Shown: positions 45,310 through 51,865 of the stretch, one piece after another | How positions within the stretch are numbered: the first letter of the stretch is position 1 | Layout: every line of letters begins with the position of its first letter | The notes under the pieces: generated by a model | Seen by the model: the letters and a program-made list of their open reading frames with translations, nothing else | Told to the model about the DNA's origin: nothing | Database searches by the model: none | Position numbers and translations under genes: made by a program | Origin: Aneurinibacillus thermoaerophilus | Lineage (GTDB): Bacteria > Bacillota > Bacilli > Aneurinibacillales > Aneurinibacillaceae | Length of the DNA stretch: 51,865 bases | NCBI RefSeq assembly: GCF_900099925.1 | Contig: NZ_FNDE01000023.1 | Location: 1-51,865, forward strand | Direction: 5' to 3'

Positions 45310-45933
45310 TTATTTAGCCGGTTGTTTTTTGCGCTCTAACACAAATGTATCAGAAACAGCCCGAGTATATACAGGACCGGCCAGACGGCCAACTGGGTTT
45401 AACTTTTCTGTGTTAATTTTCCCGTCAAAATATAATTCATCCTTAATATGAATAGTAACTACCTGACCGATTACGAGACTTCCGCCGCCCGGCTTGTCTC
45501 CAAAGTGCAGTATATCATGAAGCACGCATTCAAGTTGTACGTCGCTTTCTGCTACGCGCGGCGGTTTTACGATACGGCTCGATGCTTTCGTCAAGCCGAC
45601 CTCTTCAAATTCGTCTACATCAGGCGAATATTCAACTGCACAATCGTTCATCTGCTTGACGATTTTCTCACCAACAATATTAACAACAAACTCGCGCGTA
45701 GCTTCGATATTGTTCAATGTATCTTTGCGCGCGCCGTCTGTTCCTCTGCGCATCGGAGCGAAGCAGATCATCATCGGATCAGCACAGATCGCCGTGAAAA
45801 AACTAAACGGAGCCAAATTGGCCTGTCCGGTTTCATTTACCGTTGATACAAACGCGATCGGGCGTGGAAGAATGGAACCGGTCATCAATTTGTATGCTTC
45901 ATCCCAGCGTAATGTACTCGGTTCGATATTCAT
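45310..45933 (-). CDS. Flavin reductase family protein (FMN-binding split barrel)
   Basis: This 207-residue protein has the split-barrel flavin reductase pattern: LMTGSILPRPIAFVSTVNET, NLAPFSFFTAICADPMMICF and REFVVNIVGEKIVKQMNDCA. Members bind FMN and reduce it or act as oxidoreductases. The gene lies 14 bases after hmgA in the tyrosine operon. Its role there is not obvious, since none of the pathway dioxygenases needs reduced flavin. GGAGGG precedes the ATG. Confidence 0.85.
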   Translation of the reverse strand: MNIEPSTLRWDEAYKLMTGSILPRPIAFVSTVNETGQANLAPFSFFTAICADPMMICFAPMRRGTDGARKDTLNNIEATREFVVNIVGEKIVKQMNDCAVEYSPDVDEFEEVGLTKASSRIVKPPRVAESDVQLECVLHDILHFGDKPGGGSLVIGQVVTIHIKDELYFDGKINTEKLNPVGRLAGPVYTRAVSDTFVLERKKQPAK

Positions 45934-45947
45934 GATAGAGCCCTCCT

Positions 45948-47108
45948 TTATTCTTGCGGTAGCCAGCTATACATGTATCCTTCGTCTTCGTAAACATGCG
46001 CCTGCTTTACGACATAAAGCGGGCGGAATGTATCGATCATAACCGCCAGTTCTTTTGTTTCTTTCTTGCCAATGCTTTCTTCGATTTTGCCTGGATGCGG
46101 CCCGTGCGGCAGTCCGCTCGGATGCAACGTAATAGACCCTTCTTCAATGCCGCGCCGGCTCATAAAATCCCCATCCGCGTAATATAGCACTTCATCGCTC
46201 TCCACATTACTGTGAATATACGGAGCCGGAATCGCTTCTGGATGATAATCATACAGACGCGGTACAAACGAGCAAACAACATAATTGTGCCCTTCAAACG
46301 TCTGGTGTACAGGCGGTGGCTGATGAATACGTCCCGTAATCGGCTCAAAATCATGGATGCTGAAAGCGTACGGATACAGATAACCGTCCCAGCCAACCGC
46401 ATCAAGTGGATGGAAATCGAACAAATAGGACGTCAGCATGCTATGCGCACGCACACGCACTTCAAACTCGCCTTTCTCATCTTTGGGCTCCAGCTTCTCC
46501 GGCGTTCGAAAATCACGCTCACAATAAGGGGAATGCTCCAGCAGTTGCCCATGCTCGTTGCGGTAGCGCTTCGGTGGCACAATTGCTGAGTTGGATTCCA
46601 CAACAAGGAAACGTGCTTCCTCCGTCTCCAGATGAACACGATAGGTAGTACCAATTGGAATCACGATATAATCTCCCGGATAAAAGGAAAGCTCACCGAA
46701 AAGGCTTTCAATCTTCCCTTTTCCTTCATGAACATACAGAAGCTCATCACCTTCCCCGTTCCGATAGAAATAAGACATCTGCTCTGTCGGACGGGCAATA
46801 CCGATTGCCAAGTCATCATTGGCAAGTAATATTTTTCTCGCTTCATAGAAATCGCCACCCGCCTCTACGTTCCACGTACGAAAATGACGGTGCCTAAGCG
46901 TGTTCTGTTCCTCGAATTCAAATCGAATATCTTTAATCTTTTTTGCTTCTCGTACTTGGGTTGGTGGATTAATATGATAAATAAGTGATTGGATTCCTGA
47001 AAAACCTTTTGTTCCCATAAGCTGTTCATAATACAGTCCGCCATCCGGCTTGCGGAATTGCGTATGACGCTTGTGCGGAATGTTTCCCATTTTTACGTAA
47101 TGTGGCAT
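45948..47108 (-). CDS. hmgA: Homogentisate 1,2-dioxygenase
   Basis: This 386-residue non-haem iron dioxygenase opens the ring of homogentisate to maleylacetoacetate. The start MPHYVKMGNIPHKRHTQFRK is typical. The iron-site region is visible as YIHSNVESDEVLYYADGDF (His and Glu ligands) and GLPHGPHPGKIEES (His). It is shorter than the roughly 440-residue enzymes of proteobacteria and animals but normal for the Bacillus form. It follows the aminotransferase by 14 bases, with ribosome-binding site AAAGGGGG. Confidence 0.92.
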   Translation of the reverse strand: MPHYVKMGNIPHKRHTQFRKPDGGLYYEQLMGTKGFSGIQSLIYHINPPTQVREAKKIKDIRFEFEEQNTLRHRHFRTWNVEAGGDFYEARKILLANDDLAIGIARPTEQMSYFYRNGEGDELLYVHEGKGKIESLFGELSFYPGDYIVIPIGTTYRVHLETEEARFLVVESNSAIVPPKRYRNEHGQLLEHSPYCERDFRTPEKLEPKDEKGEFEVRVRAHSMLTSYLFDFHPLDAVGWDGYLYPYAFSIHDFEPITGRIHQPPPVHQTFEGHNYVVCSFVPRLYDYHPEAIPAPYIHSNVESDEVLYYADGDFMSRRGIEEGSITLHPSGLPHGPHPGKIEESIGKKETKELAVMIDTFRPLYVVKQAHVYEDEGYMYSWLPQE

Positions 47109-47122
47109 TCATATTCCCCCTT

Positions 47123-48229
47123 TTATCCAATAATTTCACGCAAAGCTGCGATAAACGCCCGATTTTCTTCATCCGTTCCTACGGAAACCCGAATGGTTTC
47201 CGGATAGCCAAGCACGGTTCCAGAACGGACGATGATGCCTTTTTTCAGAAGCGCTTTAAACACGTCATCGCCAGAGCAAGGAAGTTTCACCATTACAAAG
47301 TTTCCCTGAGAAGAGAAATAACCTAACCCGAGCTTTTCAACCTCGTTTTCTATGTAACGTCGGCCTGTCTCGTTTTTCTTTTTACAATTTTGCAAAAACT
47401 GTTCGTCGTCAAGCGAAGCAAGTGCAGCAGCCTGCGCTAGCCGGTTAGTGTTGAAAGGCTCTTTTACCTTCATCAATTCCTGAACGAATGCCTCATTCAT
47501 GACGCCATACCCAACACGAAGCGCAGCCAGTCCATAGATTTTGGAGAAAGTACGCAATACAACCAAGTTCTGATGTGAGCCAATAAGTGAAACGGAGTCT
47601 AGGTAATTTTCGTCCGTGACATATTCGAAATATGCCTCGTCAATAACTAACAGAATATGATCCGGAACCTTTTCGATAAACGACTGCATTTCCGCCTTTC
47701 CAACAATGGTGCCAGTTGGGTTGTTCGGATTACATACAAATATCATTCGAGTTTTCTCAGTAATGGCCGCCAGCATTCCATCAAGGTCGTGTACGCCGTT
47801 TACCAAAGGAACATGTATCGGAACGCCACCTTCGATTCTGACATTTGTTTCATAGCGGGGAAAGGTGACATCCGCCATGATTGCTTCGTCTCCTTGGCGA
47901 ATGTAGCTACGGGTTAGCAAATGCAAAATTTCATCCGAACCGTTACCTACAATGATTTGTTCCGGTTTTACCTGAAGCCGCTCAGCCAACTTCTGCGCAA
48001 GCATTGGTGCCGTTCCTTCCGGATATAATGTAATATTATCCATTTCGCGAATCATCGCTTCTTTAGCGCGTTCCGAATAGCCTAGCGGATTTTCGTTAGA
48101 TGCCAATTTAATAATCTGGGTTAAACCTAGTTCCCGCTTTACCTCTTCAATCGGTTTACCCGGCTTATAGACACCAAGTCCTTCCAGCTGCTTTTTTGCC
48201 GTAATTTTTGGGTGTCCTGCCACTGTCAT
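47123..48229 (-). CDS. HisC-like aminotransferase, probably aromatic (tyrosine to 4-hydroxyphenylpyruvate)
   Basis: This 368-residue fold-type I PLP enzyme is related to histidinol-phosphate aminotransferase. Visible motifs are SNENPLGYS, NPNNPTGT, the Asp in VIDEAYFEYV and the PLP Lys in TFSKIYGLAALRVGYG. It lies between the fumarylacetoacetase-like and homogentisate dioxygenase genes, so transamination of tyrosine or phenylalanine is the likely job. HisC enzymes are known to act on aromatic substrates as well. No histidine biosynthesis genes are nearby. GGAGGAAG lies 5 bases before the ATG. Confidence 0.85.
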   Translation of the reverse strand: MTVAGHPKITAKKQLEGLGVYKPGKPIEEVKRELGLTQIIKLASNENPLGYSERAKEAMIREMDNITLYPEGTAPMLAQKLAERLQVKPEQIIVGNGSDEILHLLTRSYIRQGDEAIMADVTFPRYETNVRIEGGVPIHVPLVNGVHDLDGMLAAITEKTRMIFVCNPNNPTGTIVGKAEMQSFIEKVPDHILLVIDEAYFEYVTDENYLDSVSLIGSHQNLVVLRTFSKIYGLAALRVGYGVMNEAFVQELMKVKEPFNTNRLAQAAALASLDDEQFLQNCKKKNETGRRYIENEVEKLGLGYFSSQGNFVMVKLPCSGDDVFKALLKKGIIVRSGTVLGYPETIRVSVGTDEENRAFIAALREIIG

Positions 48230-48250
48230 ATCGCTTCCTCCACTCTACTT

Positions 48251-49198
48251 CTAAATGATTTCGTTACGAAGCACGCCCAATCTTTCGATAGAAAGTTCAA
48301 TTGTATCCCCTTTTTCCAGCCAACGATGCACTTCGGCACCCAACTCAAGGATACAACCGGTTCCGACCGTTCCGGAGCCAATAACATCGCCAGGATACAG
48401 CGTGCAATCCTGTGAGGCACGTTCAATCATTTGTGCGAAAGAGAAATAAAGTGTCTTCATATTTCCCTGGGACAACAATTTTCCGTTAACAAATGCTTTC
48501 ATCTCCAGGTCATAATGTTCGCCGTTGCGACGATCCTCCAATTCGTCCTTCGTCAAAAGGTACGGTCCCATCGAAGTAGCAAAGTCTTTTCCTTTCGCCG
48601 GTCCGAGCCCAACTTTTACCTCTTCACGTTGGACATCACGTGCACTCCAATCGTTAAGAATCATAAAGCCTTCAATATAATCCAGCGCCTGTTCGCGCTT
48701 AATATTTCGGCCTTCCTTCCCAATAACGCAGGCCACTTCCAACTCGTAGTCCAGCCATTCGGTATAGCTCGGCTTTTCTACCGGCTCTCCCGATCCTTTG
48801 ATGGCGCTTGCATTCGAGAAATAAAAAACAGGAAATTTATACCATTCTGGTACCATATCAAGTCCGCGTTTTCTCCGCGCAGTTTTGACATGTTCCTCAA
48901 ACGCGTAAAAGTCACGAAAGCTCGGCGGACGTGGGATAGGTGCGGCCAGCTTTACCCCCTTTTCCTCACATACCTCAGGTATCTTAGCTTCCTTTTCCCT
49001 TGTCAGCACATAAAGCCATTTTTTTTTATCTTGCGGAAGATTCAGATAGTCAAGCAGAGAAACGGGAGGGGAAATAGCTTCCCCTCTCGTTTCTGCCAGA
49101 TAGCGGTATGTTTCTTCCATGTCGTATACTTTTCCGTTGTGAATCCAGCCTGCTCTCACCGTTTTGTTGTCCCTAAGATAATAACTGATAAGCTTCAT
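48251..49198 (-). CDS. fahA: Fumarylacetoacetate hydrolase family protein
   Basis: This 315-residue enzyme of the FAH superfamily has the divalent-metal ligands in LDYELEVACVIG (two Glu) and LNDWSARDVQ (Asp). It would cleave fumarylacetoacetate to fumarate and acetoacetate at the end of tyrosine breakdown. The start ATG immediately follows the hppD stop (TAA-ATG), giving coupling. No maleylacetoacetate isomerase gene is in the operon, so either this enzyme acts directly on maleylacetoacetate or an isomerase is encoded elsewhere. Confidence 0.88.
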   Translation of the reverse strand: MKLISYYLRDNKTVRAGWIHNGKVYDMEETYRYLAETRGEAISPPVSLLDYLNLPQDKKKWLYVLTREKEAKIPEVCEEKGVKLAAPIPRPPSFRDFYAFEEHVKTARRKRGLDMVPEWYKFPVFYFSNASAIKGSGEPVEKPSYTEWLDYELEVACVIGKEGRNIKREQALDYIEGFMILNDWSARDVQREEVKVGLGPAKGKDFATSMGPYLLTKDELEDRRNGEHYDLEMKAFVNGKLLSQGNMKTLYFSFAQMIERASQDCTLYPGDVIGSGTVGTGCILELGAEVHRWLEKGDTIELSIERLGVLRNEII

Positions 49199-50320
49199 TT
49201 AGATATTTCCTCGACGTTCTTGTTCGCGCTCAATTGATTCGAACAGTGCTTTAAAGTTTCCGTCGCCAAATCCGAGCGCACCTTTACGCTGAATGATTTC
49301 GATAAAGAGCGTTGGACGATCCACAACAGGTTTTGTAAAGATTTGCAACAGGTATCCTTCGTCATCGCGGTCTACAAGAATGTTCAGCTCTTGCAGTTTC
49401 TTCAGATCTTCGTCAATTTCACCCACACGATTTGTCAAATTCTCGTAGTATGTGTCCGGTGTATAAAGGAACTCCACTCCATTTGCTTTTAGCGCGCTCA
49501 CAGTTGCGACAATATCATTGGTCAGAAACGCTAAGTGCTGGACACCAGGACCTTTGTAGAAATCCAGATATTCTTGAATTTGCGATTTGCGCTTTCCATC
49601 CGCCGGTTCGTTAATCGGGAACTTAATTCGGCCTGTTCCATTCGTCATAACTTTAGACATTAACGCCGAATATTCAGTGGAGATATCCTCGTCGTCGAAA
49701 TGCTTGAATACAGTGAATCCGAACACTTTTTCATAATATTCAGTCCATTCATCCATACGTTCTACGTTTCCAACGATATGATCAATACCTACAAGTCCTG
49801 TAGAAACAGATGGAATTTCAAAATCATTCGGTTCATAGCCTGGCAAGAAAATACCATTGTAGTCTGCTTTTTCAATCAATGTGTGTACGGTATCGCCGTA
49901 TGTACCAATAACGGCTTTTTTTACGATACCGTTTTCATCGCTTTCCGTCCACGGTTCGCGGACAGCGATCGCTCCCCTTTCCAACGCTCCTCTATACGCT
50001 TCTTCCACGTTTTCTACTTTGAGGGCGATATCTTTCGCCCCTTCTCCGTGTAGTTTTACGAACTCTGCAACATCCGTTTGATCATCCAACGCCCCGGTAA
50101 CTACTAGGCGGATGTTCCCTTGCTCCAGCATATAAGATACACGGTCACGACAGCCTGTTTCCAACCCCCGGTAAGCCTTTACTTTAAAACCGAAGGCGCG
50201 ACAATAATAATAAGCTGCCTGCTTGGCGTTACCCGCATAAATCTCTACATGATGAATGTCCTGAACCGGAAAAAGCTCTTTTTTCTCTACTTTTTTTACT
50301 TCAAACAGTTCTTTAGCCAT
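49199..50320 (-). CDS. hppD: 4-hydroxyphenylpyruvate dioxygenase
   Basis: This 373-residue enzyme converts 4-hydroxyphenylpyruvate to homogentisate. It has two vicinal-oxygen-chelate domains; the iron ligands lie in the second: His in GIDHIVGNVE, His in GPGVQHLAFLTND and Glu in LFIEIIQRKG. Length is normal for the bacterial enzyme. It is the first gene of the operon, with GGAGGG 6 bases before ATG and a sigma-A promoter with a CcpA-like site at 50395-50432. Confidence 0.95.
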   Translation of the reverse strand: MAKELFEVKKVEKKELFPVQDIHHVEIYAGNAKQAAYYYCRAFGFKVKAYRGLETGCRDRVSYMLEQGNIRLVVTGALDDQTDVAEFVKLHGEGAKDIALKVENVEEAYRGALERGAIAVREPWTESDENGIVKKAVIGTYGDTVHTLIEKADYNGIFLPGYEPNDFEIPSVSTGLVGIDHIVGNVERMDEWTEYYEKVFGFTVFKHFDDEDISTEYSALMSKVMTNGTGRIKFPINEPADGKRKSQIQEYLDFYKGPGVQHLAFLTNDIVATVSALKANGVEFLYTPDTYYENLTNRVGEIDEDLKKLQELNILVDRDDEGYLLQIFTKPVVDRPTLFIEIIQRKGALGFGDGNFKALFESIEREQERRGNI

Positions 50321-50394
50321 CAGAGTCCCTCCTACATATAACTGATTATTTTAGTATAAATATTTATTTTTTTATGAGTTATTGGACTATTGAA

Positions 50395-50432
50395 ATGATA
50401 CATTGTTTTTTGAAATGTTGCAAACGATTACA
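50395..50432 (-). promoter_or_regulatory. Tyrosine catabolic operon promoter with cre site
   Basis: The minus strand shows -35 TTGCAA (50418-50423), a 17-base spacer and -10 TATCAT (50395-50400). TGTAATCGTTTGCA (50432-50419) overlaps the -35 and matches the CcpA consensus TGWAANCGNTNWCA at 13 of 14 positions, predicting carbon catabolite repression. Confidence 0.7.
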
Positions 50433-50508
50433 CTAACGCGTGTGCACTGTGCTATGTTAAAGTTAAATATGGTAATTATTATAGTTATATTAAAAATTGA
50501 TGCATAAA

Positions 50509-51861
50509 ATCGAGTAGGAGGGGGTGACTAGCCCCCGTCCTCTCACACCACCGTACGTACCGTTCGGTATACGGCGGTTCATTATGTACGCCGCAAGGCG
50601 TGATATCGTCCTTTTAGACTCTTAAGTTGATACGATTCGAAGAATCGTTTATCAAGAGTCCGATGTAAAACAGGGCTTTTGGCGATACGCCAGTATCCCT
50701 TACGGGAATTTCCCCACTCATAGGCTTTTCCTCTAGGCACGCCTAAAGCGAGAAGCCTTTTCACTTTTGTTCGGGGAAGTTTCCACTCTTTCCACAAACA
50801 CATACGCAGTCGCCTGCGCACCCATGCGTCGAGATTTTGAAATACATTTGGCGTATCTGCCAGCGCAAAGTATCCTATCCATCCCATCAGATATTCATTA
50901 AGTTCCTCGATTCTCCATTGTATAGGAATAGGTCTGCGTCGAGATGTAATCTGACGGATTTTCTGCTTCACCCGCTGTAGTGACTGTTTTGCAATGCGAA
51001 TCTTTGGTTCAAGGAGAGAAGTAAAGCTGAAACCGAGAAACTTGCGTTTCCATGGTCGGTCAACAGCACTCTTTTCTTGATTGACCTTCAATTTTAGCTT
51101 CCCTTTGATAAAGGCAGTGACAGACTGTTTCACCCGTTCACCTGCTTTGTGGGTTCGTACGTAGATATTACAGTCATCCGCGTAGCGAACAAATTTATGT
51201 CCCCGCTTTTCAAGTTCTTTATCCAATTCATCCAATACAATATTGGAGAGAAGCGGACTCAGTGGGCCACCTTGCGGTGTTCCCTCTGTAGGATTAAGAA
51301 CTACACCGTTCACCATAATGCCAGATTGGAGGAAACGACGGATCCTTGCGTGAGCGAAAGGTTCCTTTTGTGCCGAAGGCACACTCTGCCCTTCCGAAGT
51401 CCCCCGTGGAATTCACCACATCCTCCTTCGGATAAGTCCATACGGATTGTCTGCCTTCATCGCGTGTCTTCGAACGCCTGGTCTTTCGTTCTCCATAATG
51501 TTCGGCCCTTCCATGTCATGTCGTCACATGGCATGTACTATGACCTCTGTCGCGAATGAGGTTACCGAGGATACTCGGCTTATCAGACAGACCTCCCCGG
51601 GTAAGAGCGCCATCTTCCCCTCCATCTACCTGCCTCATTTACCTTCGCTCGCCTTCGGCAGTATGAACTTCGCCTTGTTGTGCAGGCTCATCCAACGAAC
51701 GCTGGCCTTATATGAGATTCGTGTTCCTCAGGCCGGAGGTTTGCCGCCGGCTTCCTTCAGATTCGACCTCACGGTCGACACCCTTGCCACAAGCTAATGG
51801 CTACTACTGCCTTCGCCACTCGGGACTTGAACCCTAGAGATGACGCCCATGCCGGGCACAC
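50509..51861 (-). mobile_element. Group II intron, internally deleted
   Basis: On the minus strand the element starts with the 5' consensus GTGTG (51861) followed by domain I sequence. It carries a maturase reading frame and ends with domain V (about 50580-50545: GAACCGCCG...ACGTACGGTGG) and a bulged-A domain VI hairpin (GGGGGCTAGTCACCCCC, about 50535-50519), with a 3' end near CTACTCGAT. Total length is about 1.35 kb against the usual 1.9 kb or so. The shortage lies at the start of the maturase gene. The insertion is 76 bases beyond the -35 of the tyrosine operon promoter. Only four bases of 5' exon are in the window. Confidence 0.85.
50582..51382 (-). pseudogene. ltrA: Group II intron reverse transcriptase/maturase, 5'-truncated
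   Basis: The protein keeps the palm motifs GTPQGGPLSPLLSNIVLDEL and FVRYADDCNIYV (catalytic Asp pair), the thumb/maturase X domain (RPWKRKFLGFSF; WRIEELNEYLMGWIGYFALA) and the end of the family. Homology starts only at RIRRFLQSGIMVNG (about residue 14). The finger domains RT0 to RT4, about 150 residues in intact enzymes, are missing: domain II/III-like RNA sequence (up to about 51350) is fused directly to the middle of the gene. It cannot be an active reverse transcriptase by itself, although splicing might be helped in trans. Confidence 0.85.
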
Positions 51862-51865
51862 ACAA

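Noticed and set aside
47123-48229. Annotation as histidinol-phosphate aminotransferase for histidine biosynthesis
   Set aside because: The fold is HisC-like, but all neighbours are tyrosine degradation genes and no his genes are present, so an aromatic aminotransferase role is preferred.

Overview
This window is chromosomal DNA of an endospore-forming member of the Bacillales (Firmicutes). Three things show this. The S10-spc-alpha ribosomal operon has Firmicute order and is followed by ecfA1-ecfA2-ecfT-truA-rplM-rpsI. Sporulation and germination genes (spoIIM, pdaB, kbaA, gerD, salA, cwlD) sit between that operon and a ribosomal RNA operon, as in Bacillus subtilis. The promoters are of Bacillus type. 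The extra tyrosine-degradation and glycerol gene sets suggest a Brevibacillus/Aneurinibacillus-like organism, but that is inference.

Layout. 1-594: 5' end of a 16S rRNA gene on the minus strand, with tandem rrn promoters. 595-6529: spoIIM, pdaB, kbaA, gerD, salA, cwlD and ybaK, with a highly structured gene-free stretch at 3646-3955. 6703-26194: an almost unbroken minus-strand run from rpsJ down to rpsI, containing secY, adk, map, infA, rpoA, rplQ, the ECF transporter module and truA. 26195-26960: the S10 leader and its two promoters, overlapping what I read as a decayed selB remnant. 26963-31531: a small ORF, a YhcN-type lipoprotein, a Tat-exported gluconate-dehydrogenase-like pair with its own tatA, and a coiled-coil repeat protein. 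31724-38301: a glycerol / glycerol-3-phosphate regulon (glpP, glpT, glpF, glpK, glpD) in which three transcripts carry a leader terminator suited to GlpP antitermination.

38461-41345 is an accessory island. It holds two small coupled ORFs, a frameshifted leucine-rich-repeat gene, a C39-like cysteine peptidase, and a divergent two-gene operon resembling the split sigma factor SigO-RsoA. Both divergent promoters carry the same unusual element, GGTTGCCAA-N15-CTCTTTAT, which makes this a probable self-contained, autoregulated regulatory module. It is the most interesting part of the window.

41562-43732: kapB, an Arc-type ribbon-helix-helix protein with an SPFH membrane protein behind an 11-bp iteron promoter, and a small multidrug-export-family protein. 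43839-50320: a tyrosine catabolic operon (hppD, fahA-like, aromatic aminotransferase, hmgA, flavin reductase, amino-acid permease) behind a sigma-A promoter with a near-consensus CcpA site. 50509-51861: a group II intron whose reverse-transcriptase gene has lost its 5' part.
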